51,814 nucleotides of DNA, taken from positions 1-51,814 of the forward strand of contig JAJQGU010000031.1 of NCBI GenBank assembly GCA_021200315.1, written 5' to 3'. This DNA comes from Akkermansiaceae bacterium. GTDB lineage: Bacteria > Verrucomicrobiota > Verrucomicrobiia > Verrucomicrobiales > Akkermansiaceae. Every line of letters begins with the position of its first letter. The first letter of the stretch is position 1. A program made the translations under genes and the position numbers. Below the pieces are notes generated by a model, which had not been told where the DNA came from, made no database searches, and saw nothing but the letters and a program-made list of their open reading frames with translations. Shown in pieces: positions 1 through 9,501 of this stretch.

Positions 1-50
1 AAAAATGAGTGAATGTATTTTTCATATTGATCGTCGATATTGATTGAGGG

Positions 51-90
51 CTCCCTCCGCCGCGGACACGGCGGAGGGAGTTCTTTTTCT
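51..90 (+). terminator. Rho-independent terminator
   Basis: A perfect 12-bp stem (51-62 paired with 69-80) with a six-base loop is followed by TTCTTTTTCT. It would end a plus-strand transcript from a gene lying before the window. Confidence 0.85.
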
Positions 91-93
91 CAG

Positions 94-128
94 TGTGGAG
101 GGTGAAGGGTGAAGGGTGGAGGGTGGAG
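94..128. repeat. Five-unit heptamer tandem repeat
   Basis: Five consecutive seven-base units of the form GGTGRAG (the first begins T instead of G) lie just after the terminator. It is a non-coding microsatellite; no function can be read from it. Confidence 0.7.
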
Positions 129-362
129 TTGGGGTGATGCGGGACGGGAAAAACGAAGCGCAGGGCCGGAGGAGGGCGGATTTCTTTTCCGGACGCGGGA
201 CGGCGTTTTCCCGGCGGAAACCATTTTGTTCATTGTGACGATTTCTTAACCAAGATCCGCTTCCTCCGCATGGGTGCGGAATGCTATCACTTCCCCGTCT
301 TCCGCGGCATGAACGGGCATCCGTTCGGAAAACGGAAGGCGCAACACCATAGAAAAGACATC

Positions 363-1325
363 ATGAAATTTGTCGCCAAAATCCTGACCATCGCCGCCGC
401 CGTCAGCTCTCTGAGCATGGGCGCCGAGCACGTGACCGTGGACAGCAGCATCAAGCCGTATGCGCCCACCAGCGGCGTCTCCGGCAATCTGAACGCCGTC
501 GGCTCCGATACGCTGAACAACTTGATGACCCTCTGGGCGGAAGGATTCAGCAAAAAATATCCCAGCGTCAAAATCGGCGTCGAGGGAAAGGGGTCGTCCA
601 CAGCGCCGCCCGCCCTCACGGCCGGCACGGCCCAGCTTGCTCCCATGAGCCGCCAGATGAAGCGGGAGGAGATCGCCGCCTTTGAAGCCAGATACGGCTA
701 CAAACCGACGGAAATCAAGGTGGCTCTGGACGCCGTGGCCTTTTTCGTCCACAAGAACAACCCCATCCAATCCTTAACCCTGACGCAGATCGACTCGATC
801 TTCTCCTCCACCTTCAAGCGCGGGGGCGCCGACATCACCGACTGGGGAGACGCGGGCGCACCCTCCATGAAAGGGAAAGCCATCTCCATCTACGGCCGCA
901 ACAGCGCTTCCGGCACAAATGGCTTCGTGAAGGAAACGGCCTTGAAGAAGGGGGACTATAAAAACTCCGTGAAGGAGCAGCCCGGATCCTCAGCTGTCGT
1001 GCAGGGCATCAGCTCCGACGAACAGGGGATCGGCTACTCCGGCATCGGATACGTCACCTCCGGCGTAAAAACCCTTTCACTGGCCGAAAAAAGCGGACAG
1101 AAAGCGGTATCTCCCTCCTACGAGAACTGCATCAACGGGAAATACCCGCTCTCCCGCTACCTGCTGATTTACGTCAACAAGAAGCCGGGCGAGCCTTTGG
1201 ACACTCTGACCCGGGAATTCATCAAGTTCATCGTATCCAAAGACGGGCAGGAAATCGTGACCAAGGACGGCTATTACCCAATTCCCGCCAAGGTCAGCGC
1301 CGATGTTCTCAAGAGCATTGAATAA
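363..1325 (+). CDS. pstS: Phosphate ABC transporter, substrate-binding protein PstS
   Basis: Periplasmic phosphate-binding protein that delivers inorganic phosphate to the PstCA permease. The 320-residue product starts with a signal peptide (MKFVAKIL followed by an Ala/Ser-rich core). It then shows family patterns: a VGSDTLNNLM region, EGKGSSTAP, APMSRQMK, and an ISIYGRNSASGTNGFVKE segment typical of the phosphate pocket. The reading frame is open further upstream, but ATG 363 places the signal peptide at the N-terminus. It is first in a five-gene pst operon and is separated from pstC by a strong stem-loop, which fits the usual excess of PstS over the membrane subunits. Confidence 0.93.
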   Translation: MKFVAKILTIAAAVSSLSMGAEHVTVDSSIKPYAPTSGVSGNLNAVGSDTLNNLMTLWAEGFSKKYPSVKIGVEGKGSSTAPPALTAGTAQLAPMSRQMKREEIAAFEARYGYKPTEIKVALDAVAFFVHKNNPIQSLTLTQIDSIFSSTFKRGGADITDWGDAGAPSMKGKAISIYGRNSASGTNGFVKETALKKGDYKNSVKEQPGSSAVVQGISSDEQGIGYSGIGYVTSGVKTLSLAEKSGQKAVSPSYENCINGKYPLSRYLLIYVNKKPGEPLDTLTREFIKFIVSKDGQEIVTKDGYYPIPAKVSADVLKSIE

Positions 1326-1356
1326 ACGCTGCATTCCCGTGTCATAAACACATGCC

Positions 1357-1398
1357 GGGGCAGGGCTCCGGCGCATTCCGCCGCGGCCCTGCCCCTTT
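1357..1398 (+). terminator. Stem-loop between pstS and pstC (attenuator or mRNA stabiliser)
   Basis: A 10-bp perfect stem (1357-1366 with 1386-1395) encloses a second 5-bp stem (369-373 with 379-383 of the 1300s) and is followed by TTTCATCTCTTCT. It could end part of the transcripts or protect the pstS message. Either would give more PstS than PstCAB. Confidence 0.6.
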
Positions 1399-1418
1399 CA
1401 TCTCTTCTCTCCGACGCC

Positions 1419-3767
1419 ATGAATTCCCCTTCCCCTGCACCGGCCGGAAAGCCCAAACCCGTTCCGGCACGCTTTCAGGCGGCAAAGACGACGCTTTGGT
1501 TTGACCGCATCATGACCAAAACCATCATCGGCGGAGGATTCACCGTCATTGTGGCGGTTTTCGGCATTCTTTTCTTTTTGCTGGCCGTCACCATCCCACT
1601 CTTCCGGAACGCGGACGTGGAAGAACGGCAGCGCCTCGCGCCATCTGCTCCGGTTTCGGGCACTTGGGGGCTGGATCCTTCCGGCGCGCTCCCTTTCGTC
1701 TACGCCAATGGAAAAAACGTCTTCTTTCTGGACAAGGCCACCGGGCGCCTCTCCTCCGTCCCCGTCTCTCTGCCGGAGGGCGAAACCGTCTGCGCACATT
1801 CCTATGACGCTTCTCTCACGGCCTACCCCATCGCCACGGAATCCGGCAAGGTGGGACTGATTTCCGTCCATTCCGGGCTCAGCATCAACGGCCGGGAGAA
1901 CACCCACGGCCCGAACGAAGCCGGAGCGGAGGTCGGAACTCTCTATCCTCTGACGGAGAGCGGCTCCGTCCCCGGCAGAATATCCGGCGTCGCCTACGCA
2001 GATGCTGGAAAGCGAAAGGTATTCACCGCAGCCGCGGAGACGGAACAAGGCACGCGCCTCCTGCTGATGACGCTGGAAGAATCCCGCTCCCCGCTCCAGG
2101 AAGGGGAGCCGGTCCCCTCCGGGTTTCAGGATCTGACGGAGCAGCTGGAAGGCCGCCCTGCCGCCATGCTGCCCGGCTCCTCCGGAGACAGCCTCGTCAT
2201 CGCCACGGACGCGGACAAGCTTCTTTATTTCTCCTATGACGAAGATCAGGAAACGTGGATCAAGCGACAGACTATGCCGTCCCCGCTGGGGGAAGGAGAG
2301 AAAATGGCCTCCGTCAACTGGCTCTTCGGAGGCATGTCCCTCGTTGTGGGAGGCGACCGGGGCAGTCTTGTCATTTTCAGTCTGTATCCCCACCCTCGTC
2401 CGGACGGCTCATCCTTGCTCCTCTTCGGCCGGACCCGGCAGCTCGCTTCCCTGGACGGCCCGGCGCGGCATTACGCGGCTTCCTGCGTCAACCGCTCCTT
2501 CCTGATCTCCGCACCGCGGGAGCTCAGACTCTGCTACGGAACCACGGCCGACGTCCGCTGGAGCAGCGGAACGCTGGACTTCACTCCGGTTCAACTGGCG
2601 GCCAACACGGAATTCAATTCCGCCATTGCCGTGGACTCCAAAGGAGAGATCCATTTCTTCTCCATGGAGGACAAACACCCGGAAGCCGGCTCCAAAGCTT
2701 TGGTCGGGGAAATCTGGTACGAAGGGTACGATTCTCCCAAACGGCTCTGGCAATCCGTGGGCGGCACAGACGACTACGAATCCAAGCTGTCTCTGGCACC
2801 CCTGGTCTTCGGCACGCTGAAAGGCACCTTGTATGCGCTTCTCTTCGCCGTTCCCGTAGCGCTCGCGGCCGCCGTCTATACGGCTCACTTCATGCCCCCT
2901 GCCGTCAAAAGAGTGGTGAAACCCGTCATGGAAATCATGGCGTCCCTCCCTTCCGTGGTGCTGGGGTTCTTCGGCGCCCTCTATCTGGCTCCCAGAATGG
3001 AGGACAAGGTTCCCGCCCTGCTCTGCACGGCCATTCTCATTCCCGGTCTGGCGTCTCTCATCGCCTGGTTCTGGAGCACGCGCCCCGCCGCTTGGCGCAG
3101 CAAATTCGGCCGCGGCGTGGAATACGTCGTCATGACCCCTGTCATCCTGCTCTGCGCCTGGTTCTGCTGGGAATATCTGGGCTATTGGCTGGAACAGCCC
3201 CTCATCAGCCTCTGCCGCGGCGTCATGAGCCTGTGGGGCGCGGGTGATTTTCAGGCCGCCTCTTTCGCGGATCTGTGGCGCAGCGGATTCGGCATGCCCT
3301 ATGAACAGCGCAATTCTCTGGTGGTGGGGATTGTCATGGGCTTTGCCGTCATCCCGGTCATTTTCACGATCTCCGAGGACGCTCTGAGCAATGTCCCCCC
3401 ATCCCTGATCGCCGCCTCGGAGGCATTGGGAGCCAGCCGCTGGCAGATGGTGCGCACCGTCGTCCTTCCCGTGGCTTCCGCGGGCATTTTCTCAGCTCTG
3501 ATGATCGGCCTGGGCCGCGCCGTGGGGGAAACCATGATCGTGCTGATGGCCACGGGGAACACGCCCATCATGGACTGGAACATCTTCAACGGCATGCGCA
3601 CACTCTCCGCCAACATCGCTACGGAGCTGCCGGAGGCGGCGCAAAATTCCACCCACTACCGCGTCCTCTTTCTAGGCGGCCTCATTCTCTTCTCCATGAC
3701 ATTCATTCTGAACACTCTGGCGGAGATAGTGCGCCAGCGGCTCCGCAAACGCTTCAATGCCGTGTGA
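1419..3767 (+). CDS. pstC: Phosphate ABC transporter permease PstC with large extra-membrane insertion
   Basis: One of two membrane subunits of the high-affinity phosphate importer. At 782 residues it is far longer than a standard PstC of about 300. A first transmembrane helix near residues 33-60 is followed by about 400 residues of soluble, beta-rich sequence with repeated short hydrophobic-strand patterns. The permease core follows, including EIMASLPSVVLGFFGALY and the ABC-coupling (EAA) loop around SEALGASRWQMVRT, then GRAVGETMIVLMATGN. Long PstC forms are known in some Gram-negative bacteria. Here the insertion could be a propeller-like sensory or docking domain, but that is inference. 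Confidence 0.9.
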   Translation: MNSPSPAPAGKPKPVPARFQAAKTTLWFDRIMTKTIIGGGFTVIVAVFGILFFLLAVTIPLFRNADVEERQRLAPSAPVSGTWGLDPSGALPFVYANGKNVFFLDKATGRLSSVPVSLPEGETVCAHSYDASLTAYPIATESGKVGLISVHSGLSINGRENTHGPNEAGAEVGTLYPLTESGSVPGRISGVAYADAGKRKVFTAAAETEQGTRLLLMTLEESRSPLQEGEPVPSGFQDLTEQLEGRPAAMLPGSSGDSLVIATDADKLLYFSYDEDQETWIKRQTMPSPLGEGEKMASVNWLFGGMSLVVGGDRGSLVIFSLYPHPRPDGSSLLLFGRTRQLASLDGPARHYAASCVNRSFLISAPRELRLCYGTTADVRWSSGTLDFTPVQLAANTEFNSAIAVDSKGEIHFFSMEDKHPEAGSKALVGEIWYEGYDSPKRLWQSVGGTDDYESKLSLAPLVFGTLKGTLYALLFAVPVALAAAVYTAHFMPPAVKRVVKPVMEIMASLPSVVLGFFGALYLAPRMEDKVPALLCTAILIPGLASLIAWFWSTRPAAWRSKFGRGVEYVVMTPVILLCAWFCWEYLGYWLEQPLISLCRGVMSLWGAGDFQAASFADLWRSGFGMPYEQRNSLVVGIVMGFAVIPVIFTISEDALSNVPPSLIAASEALGASRWQMVRTVVLPVASAGIFSALMIGLGRAVGETMIVLMATGNTPIMDWNIFNGMRTLSANIATELPEAAQNSTHYRVLFLGGLILFSMTFILNTLAEIVRQRLRKRFNAV

Positions 3768-3804
3768 CCCGGCCATGTCGTTCCCTACCATTCATTCGCC
3801 TGCC

Positions 3805-5559
3805 ATGAAACAGGATTTCAGCCTTCCGCCCGCCCCCAAACGCCCCTTGGGAGAAGCCAACATCTGGATTATCTCCACCGGGCTCTCCCTGGGGCTCATC
3901 ATGATTTTCGGTCTGCTGGGCATCATTTCCTTCAAGGGATTGGAAGCATTCTGGCCCAAGACCATCCACGAGTTGACGATCGCCCCGTCTTCAGAAGGCG
4001 GGAAGCCGCTCGTCCTGTATGCCGACATCACAAAAGATCAGACTCGCCATGTTCCCGCGGATCCCGCACGTCCCGACTCCACGGCGCGAACCGTTCGGGA
4101 ATACCAGCTTTTCACCGGGAACAAGGAAGTCTACGGACAGGCATACCGCTACGTGGACGCGCACGACGTCGCCGCCTCTTCCACGCCTGAAGACCTTCTG
4201 TGCCTGGAACGCATGGAGGGCGGTAAAGCCCTGGTCAAACCGCTTGCGCTCAGGCTGTCCACCGGTGAATCCATTCCCGCCGCCTCGCCGGAATTCATGA
4301 AGGCGTTCCGACGCGCACTGAATCGGGAAACGAAACTGCGGGAAGAACTTAAGGCCATTGACGTCAGGGACATCGGCTCCGTCAACGCCAAACTGGCTGA
4401 TGCCAAGCTGGATATCAAGGCCATTGAACATTCCTACGACATTCGGGAGGAGAACGGACGGCGCACGGTCACCCCCCAGGCAAACCCCATTCTCACGGGC
4501 ATGGCCGATCCGGCCGGAGAACTGGATCGGCTCCGCGCCCATGTGGAACAGCTCAACGCCGAATACGCCCGGCACACCGCGAATGCGGCCGGACTGAGGG
4601 CGCAGCAGGGCCGGGACGCGCTCGTGTACGCCTTGGGCGACGGGAAAAAGAGGGAGCTCCGACTGGACAAGATTGTTTACGCTTACATGCCGAATGACTT
4701 GGGATTCTTCGGCAAATGCGGCGTCTTCCTCCGCAATCTGTACCACTTCATCGCGGACGACCCGCGGGAGGCCAATACGGAAGGCGGCGTCTTCCCCGCC
4801 ATCTTCGGCACCTTCATCATGACGCTGCTCATGAGCGCGCTGGTTACGCCCGCAGGCGTCATCGGCGCCATTTATCTGAGGGAATACGCCAAGCAGGGGC
4901 CACTGGTGCAGTCCGTGCGCATCTGCGTGAACAACCTGGCCGGCGTTCCCTCCATCGTCTTCGGAGTCTTCGGCCTCGGGTTCTTTGTCTACTGCCTGGG
5001 AGGGACAATCGATGAACTCTTCTACTGGAAAAAGCTGGCCGTGGACAACACGCCCACTTTCGGCACCTCCGGCATCCTGTGGGCCTCCCTCACTCTGGCG
5101 CTGATGACGCTCCCCGTAGTCATCGTCTCCACGGAGGAGGCACTCTCCGCCGTCCCTCGCGGGCTGCGCGAGGCGGCTCTGGCCTGCGGAGCCTCCAAAT
5201 GGCAGATGGTTAAACGCATCATCCTGCCCAGCGCACTGCCGGGCGTCATGACCGGCCTCATTCTGGCCATGGCTCGGGGCGCCGGGGAGGTGGCGCCCCT
5301 CATGGTCACGGGCGTGGTCAAGCTGGCGCCATCTCTGCCCATTGACGGAGAAGGGCCGTTTATCCATCTGGAACGCAAATTCATGCATCTGGGTTTTCAT
5401 ATCTACGACGTGGGGTTCCAGTCCCCGGACTCGGACGCGGCCCAGCCCATGGTTTTCGCCACCACGCTGCTTCTCATCCTGCTGGTGGTGGTCATGAACC
5501 TCACGGCTATTCTCATCCGCAGCCGCCTGCGCAAAAAATACGCGGCCTCCAGCTTCTAA
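3805..5559 (+). CDS. pstA: Phosphate ABC transporter permease PstA with large insertion
   Basis: Second membrane subunit of the Pst importer. A first helix ([20 protein letters not shown]) precedes about 270 residues of charged, partly coiled-coil soluble sequence with runs such as [12 protein letters not shown] and [13 protein letters not shown]. The conserved permease follows, with [19 protein letters not shown] and the coupling loop [18 protein letters not shown] chose ATG 3805 because TCATTCGCCT precedes it, as it does pstB. Starts at 3775 or 3757, the latter overlapping pstC, remain possible. Like PstC it is about twice the normal length, so the two insertions may pair in the periplasm. 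Confidence 0.9.
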   Translation: MKQDFSLPPAPKRPLGEANIWIISTGLSLGLIMIFGLLGIISFKGLEAFWPKTIHELTIAPSSEGGKPLVLYADITKDQTRHVPADPARPDSTARTVREYQLFTGNKEVYGQAYRYVDAHDVAASSTPEDLLCLERMEGGKALVKPLALRLSTGESIPAASPEFMKAFRRALNRETKLREELKAIDVRDIGSVNAKLADAKLDIKAIEHSYDIREENGRRTVTPQANPILTGMADPAGELDRLRAHVEQLNAEYARHTANAAGLRAQQGRDALVYALGDGKKRELRLDKIVYAYMPNDLGFFGKCGVFLRNLYHFIADDPREANTEGGVFPAIFGTFIMTLLMSALVTPAGVIGAIYLREYAKQGPLVQSVRICVNNLAGVPSIVFGVFGLGFFVYCLGGTIDELFYWKKLAVDNTPTFGTSGILWASLTLALMTLPVVIVSTEEALSAVPRGLREAALACGASKWQMVKRIILPSALPGVMTGLILAMARGAGEVAPLMVTGVVKLAPSLPIDGEGPFIHLERKFMHLGFHIYDVGFQSPDSDAAQPMVFATTLLLILLVVVMNLTAILIRSRLRKKYAASSF

Positions 5560-5581
5560 CCTCATTCGCCTTCACCATCCC

Positions 5582-6361
5582 ATGACTGAACCAGCCGCCT
5601 CAGACGACGCTCCCATTATTGAAGTGGAAAACTTCTCTTTTTTTTACGGAAGCAAACAGGTTCTTTTCGACATCAGCATGGCCTTTGAAACCAACCGGGT
5701 AACCGCTCTCATCGGGCCGTCCGGCTGCGGAAAATCCACCCTCCTCCGCAACATCAACCGCATGAACGATCTGATCCCGGACGTGCGCCGCCAGGGGGAT
5801 ATCCGCATTGACGGCACCAGTCTGTACGATCCGCGCGTGGAGGTCATCTCCCTGCGCAAGCGCGCAGGCATGGTCTTTCAAAAATACAACCCATTTCCTA
5901 AAAGCATTTACGAAAACATCGTCTTCCCTCTCCGCGTGGCCGGCCGCAGCAGGCGCTCGGAACTGGACGCGGCTGTGGAACGCAGCCTGAAGGGAGCGGC
6001 TCTGTGGGATGAGGTGAAGGACAAGCTGCACGAAAGCGCCTACAGCTTGTCCGGCGGGCAGCAGCAGAGGCTGTGCATCGCACGCGCCATAGCCAACCGT
6101 CCCCAGATTCTGCTGATGGACGAACCCTGCGCCGCCTTGGATCCGATCGCCACCCTGAAGATAGAAGACTTGATGGAAGATCTGAAAAAAGAGCTCACCA
6201 TTGTCATCGTCACCCATAACATGCAGCAGGCCACGCGCATCGCGGACCGAACCGCCTTCATGTATCTGGGGCGCTTGGTAGAATATGGAGAGACCTCCCA
6301 GATCTTCACCAATCCCGTGGAAAAAGAAACGGAAGCCTACATTACGGGGCGTTTCAGCTGA
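5582..6361 (+). CDS. pstB: Phosphate ABC transporter ATPase PstB
   Basis: Cytoplasmic ATPase that powers PstCA. The 259-residue protein has the complete nucleotide-binding set: Walker [10 protein letters not shown] (about residues 45-53), the PstB-typical [16 protein letters not shown]-loop region, the signature LSGGQQQR, Walker [14 protein letters not shown], and the switch histidine in VIVTHNMQQ. It follows pstA by 22 bases and precedes phoU by 34, so it is co-transcribed. Confidence 0.96.
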   Translation: MTEPAASDDAPIIEVENFSFFYGSKQVLFDISMAFETNRVTALIGPSGCGKSTLLRNINRMNDLIPDVRRQGDIRIDGTSLYDPRVEVISLRKRAGMVFQKYNPFPKSIYENIVFPLRVAGRSRRSELDAAVERSLKGAALWDEVKDKLHESAYSLSGGQQQRLCIARAIANRPQILLMDEPCAALDPIATLKIEDLMEDLKKELTIVIVTHNMQQATRIADRTAFMYLGRLVEYGETSQIFTNPVEKETEAYITGRFS

Positions 6362-6395
6362 AGCCATCTCCATCCTCGCCAAAGACATTCTTTCC

Positions 6396-7070
6396 ATGAC
6401 ACTTTCCGGCTATCACATTCTCCCCCACTACGACGCGGCTCTGGACGACATCCGCATCCGCATCAACGCCATCTGCGGCAGTCTGCTGCAATACATGGAC
6501 ATCCTGAAGCGCGTCATATCCTCCCCCGACGTCGACGCGGCCAACGGCATCATTGCGGGCGGCGGCCCGCTGCGGGAGGAGGCCCGGCAGGCGCTCTCCC
6601 TTTGCTCCGCCGCGCTCACCCAGTTCCATCCGCTGGGAGGCGACCTGAGGCTCGTGCTCGTTCTCTCCCGGTGCGGAGACAAGCTTCAGGAATGCATGGA
6701 GGAAATAACGAGCGCCGCCAGACACGCCAAGGCATCCATCAAGAGGCAGAAAAGCCTCTCCCCGGATATTGTGCTCCCTCTGCTGGAAATGGCCGTATCC
6801 GAATTCCGGGACGCCGCCCGCTGTCTGAAAACTCAGAATGCGGACGCCGCCAGAGAAATACGTCTGCGCGACAAGGAACTGGACAAGGCTCACCGCCAGG
6901 CTCTGGCTCTTCTTGTCTCATCTGAACGGGAGGTGCGCCCGTCTCTCAATGTCAGCCTCATCTTCATCATCCGATCCCTGGAGCGCATCGGGGACATCGC
7001 CAAGGACATCGCCGCCGCCGTCGTCTTCCTGAAGGAGGCCGCGGACATCCGTCACGGCAGAGACATATAA
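6396..7070 (+). CDS. phoU: Phosphate-signalling regulator PhoU
   Basis: PhoU couples Pst transport to control of the phosphate response and limits uptake. The 224-residue, all-helical protein has the two-bundle layout of the family (HILPHYDAALDDIRIRIN at the start; a second copy around DKELDKAHRQALALL). ATG 6396 gives the normal family N-terminus, although the frame is open into the end of pstB. No PhoB/PhoR two-component pair is encoded in the window, so its signalling partner must lie elsewhere. Confidence 0.9.
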   Translation: MTLSGYHILPHYDAALDDIRIRINAICGSLLQYMDILKRVISSPDVDAANGIIAGGGPLREEARQALSLCSAALTQFHPLGGDLRLVLVLSRCGDKLQECMEEITSAARHAKASIKRQKSLSPDIVLPLLEMAVSEFRDAARCLKTQNADAAREIRLRDKELDKAHRQALALLVSSEREVRPSLNVSLIFIIRSLERIGDIAKDIAAAVVFLKEAADIRHGRDI

Positions 7071-7223
7071 GAGGGTTTCGACTGCTCCAGACGGGATCAT
7101 TTTTCCGACTGCCTCCGCCATGCGTTTCCATATCAACGGCCCGGCGCATTCCGTCCCCTTCGCCGGGCAAACGACCGCCGCGCCTTTTCTGATGCGCCGG
7201 CCTTGCCGCGTCTTCTTACGCAA

Positions 7224-7251
7224 TTGACAACAGGAACGGATAAGGTATAGT
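7224..7251 (+). promoter_or_regulatory. Promoter of the fucosidase operon
   Basis: A perfect -35 TTGACA (7224-7229), a 16-base spacer and -10 TATAGT (7246-7251). The -10 ends 11 bases before ATG 7263, so the leader would be about five bases. Confidence 0.75.
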
Positions 7252-7262
7252 GGACGGGAACT

Positions 7263-8735
7263 ATGCCGCATCGTTACTTCTCCCGGATGGCAGGCCTCTG
7301 CCTCAGCGTTTCCGCGCTTATGCAGGCCGCCGACATTTCCTCCCCGGACGGCGGGCTCGCGCACGTGACGGAGACGAAAGCTGAACGCGACGTCCGGATG
7401 CAATGGTGGCGCAGCGCCCGGTTCGGCATGTTCATTCATTGGGGTCTGTACTCCGGGCTGGCCGGAGAATGGAAAGGGGTGCCGGGGGGCGCCGAATGGA
7501 TCCAGAAGAACATGGAGCTGGACACGGAAGAGTACGCAGCCGAGGCGATTCCTCTCTTCAAGCCGAAGGAAGGCTTCGCGGAGGAATGGGCAAAACTGGC
7601 GGAGGAAGCCGGCTGCCGCTATGTCGTGCTCACCTCAAAACATCACGACGGGTTCGCCCTTTTCAACACGGCGGCAAGCGATTTCAACGCTCAGAGATTC
7701 ACGGGGCGCGATCTCGTGCGGGAATATGTGGACGCCATGCGCCGACACGGTTTGCGGATCGGCTTCTACCATTCTGTGATTGACTGGCACCATAACGATT
7801 ATGACTATACGATCAACCCCGATCTCTGCTATCCGAAGAGGCAGCGGTTCATGCTCGAGGAACGGGGCGTTCCGCGCAATCAGCCGGCCTACAAAAGCTA
7901 TCTCCATTCCCAAGTTCGCGAGCTGTTGACGAATTACGGCAAGATCGACATCATTTGGTGGGACTATTCCCAAGGCGCCGCCGAAGGCGAGCGGGCTTGG
8001 AACGCACCCGCTCTGATCGAGATGTGCCGCCATCTTCAGCCCGGCATCATCATGAACAACCGCCTCTACTCCTATTCCGGCCTCAAGCCGGACGCCGGCA
8101 AGGCGGCGCTCGATCTCCGCAAGGGAGACTTTCTGACGCCGGAACAGCGCATTCCCGCGGAAGGGTATCCCGGTGTGGACTGGGAGGCATGCATGACGGT
8201 GGGGGACAAATGGGGCTACAGCCGGTTCGATACGAACGTCAAATCTGTGGAGACGCTCATTCTCAAGTTGGCCGAATGCACGGCGCGGGGCGGGAACCTG
8301 CTGCTCAATATCAACCCGACTGCCTCGGGCGAAGTGCCCGAGGCAGTGGCGAAAGCGATGCGCGGCGTAGGTTCCTGGCTGAAAATCTGCGGGGAGGCGA
8401 TTTACGGCGCAGAGCCCGCCCCGGAGCTGCCGTCTCTTCCCGGCGTCGCCTTCGCCACGCAGAAGGAGGATGCGCTCTATCTCATTCTCTCCCCCCGAAG
8501 AGATGACGGAGGGAAAAACGGCGCACCCCGAGAATCGGGCGAAGAGAGGCGGGACACCGTCCCGCTGCAGCTCCCGGCATCGGTGGCCGGGCACGCCCAC
8601 CCCAGTGTGCTGGGCATGCCCGATTACGTCGTTTCAGTCCGTTCCGAAGGGGACGCCGAGATTTTCACTCTCCCCGCCGCGGCTTGGGACCGCATGAACA
8701 ATGTGCCGATACTCAAACTCACCCGAAAACCGTAA
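7263..8735 (+). CDS. Alpha-L-fucosidase, GH29
   Basis: Predicted to remove terminal alpha-L-fucose from glycans such as mucin O-glycans, acting outside the cytoplasm. The 490-residue protein starts with a signal-like stretch ending near ALMQAAD. It shows GH29 hallmarks: RFGMFIHWGLYSG (about 53-65), SKHHDGFALF (about 125-134), GFYHSVIDWH, and DIIWWDYSQG, where Asp234 is the likely nucleophile. GGNLLLNINPTASGEVP is the usual end of the catalytic domain. The frame has no Shine-Dalgarno and lies just behind a strong promoter. It heads an operon whose other members are housekeeping genes. Confidence 0.93.
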   Translation: MPHRYFSRMAGLCLSVSALMQAADISSPDGGLAHVTETKAERDVRMQWWRSARFGMFIHWGLYSGLAGEWKGVPGGAEWIQKNMELDTEEYAAEAIPLFKPKEGFAEEWAKLAEEAGCRYVVLTSKHHDGFALFNTAASDFNAQRFTGRDLVREYVDAMRRHGLRIGFYHSVIDWHHNDYDYTINPDLCYPKRQRFMLEERGVPRNQPAYKSYLHSQVRELLTNYGKIDIIWWDYSQGAAEGERAWNAPALIEMCRHLQPGIIMNNRLYSYSGLKPDAGKAALDLRKGDFLTPEQRIPAEGYPGVDWEACMTVGDKWGYSRFDTNVKSVETLILKLAECTARGGNLLLNINPTASGEVPEAVAKAMRGVGSWLKICGEAIYGAEPAPELPSLPGVAFATQKEDALYLILSPRRDDGGKNGAPRESGEERRDTVPLQLPASVAGHAHPSVLGMPDYVVSVRSEGDAEIFTLPAAAWDRMNNVPILKLTRKP

Positions 8736-8736
8736 A

Positions 8737-9501
8737 ATGCCCGTCGCGCTCCAGGAAATTGTATCCTTTCTGAACGATACTCTCCGCATCGGCTCCATCA
8801 AAGACGATCCGCGCGCCATGAACGGCCTGCAAGTCGAAAACGACGGATTGGTGAACCGCGTGGCGGCGGCAGTGGACGGCTCCAGTAAAACCATCGAAGC
8901 GGCGATCGAGGCTGGAGCGGACTTGCTTTTGCTGCACCACGGCATTTTTTGGAGCGGGATGACGCCTGTCGCCGGATGGTGGAAAAAGAAGCTCGAAATG
9001 CTCCTGCACGGGGGCTTGGCGGTCTATTCCGCCCACCTTCCTCTCGACCTGCACCCCGTGTTGGGAAACAACGCATTGATCGCCAAATACCTTTCGCTTG
9101 AAGACATCGCGCCGGAGATCCATTGCCACGGCGAACCCATCGGGTGCGCCGGTTTTTTCCCCGGCACGCTGGGTGAACTGAAGGCCGAGTTTTCGCGGAT
9201 TTTGAAAGGACCCGTCGGCGGGGTGATGAGCGACGCGCCCAACACACCCGCCGGGCGCGTTGCCGTCTGCTCCGGAGCGGGCGCGGACGAGATTTACCAG
9301 ATTCATGCAAAGGGCTACCGCACCTATCTCACGGGCGAAGTGTGCCACTGGGCTTTCGGCACGGCGGAGGACATGGGCATGAACCTCTTCTTCGGCGGCC
9401 ACTACGGCACCGAGACTTTCGGCGTGCGCGAGCTGGGGCGTTTGCTGGAAGAACGCTTCGGCCTGCCGTGGGTTTTCATCCATCATCCCACCGGCGCATG
9501 A
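8737..9501 (+). CDS. Nif3-like dinuclear metal-centre hydrolase family protein
   Basis: Member of the Nif3/YbgI/DUF34 family, toroidal metal-binding proteins whose cellular reaction is still debated. The 254-residue sequence has the conserved start ALQEIVSFLND, MNGLQVEN, the metal-binding LLLHHGIFWSG, YSAHLPLDLHPVLGNNA, and the C-terminal TYLTGEVCHWA and FFGGHYGTETFGV. ATG 8737 is one base after the fucosidase stop and the end overlaps the next start (ATGA), so translation is coupled. Confidence 0.92.
   Translation: MPVALQEIVSFLNDTLRIGSIKDDPRAMNGLQVENDGLVNRVAAAVDGSSKTIEAAIEAGADLLLLHHGIFWSGMTPVAGWWKKKLEMLLHGGLAVYSAHLPLDLHPVLGNNALIAKYLSLEDIAPEIHCHGEPIGCAGFFPGTLGELKAEFSRILKGPVGGVMSDAPNTPAGRVAVCSGAGADEIYQIHAKGYRTYLTGEVCHWAFGTAEDMGMNLFFGGHYGTETFGVRELGRLLEERFGLPWVFIHHPTGA

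Larger units (their letters stand above)
1..362. other. Gene-free left edge upstream of pstS
   Basis: This stretch holds a strong terminator for a gene left of the window (51-90) and a short run of seven-base repeats (94-128). The rest is GC-rich leader in front of pstS. I looked for a Pho box of two 7-base direct repeats spaced by four and found no convincing one. I also found no clear -35/-10 pair for the operon. Confidence 0.6.

Noticed and set aside
215..260. Possible Pho box upstream of pstS
   Set aside because: TGTTCATTGTGACGATTTCTTAAC loosely resembles half-sites but lacks two clear 7-base repeats at the right spacing.
3991..5565. A 524-codon minus-strand open frame opposite pstA
   Set aside because: It lies entirely opposite a well-supported permease gene, has no recognisable motif, and is low-complexity His/Gln/Gly/Arg sequence typical of the antisense of GC-rich genes.
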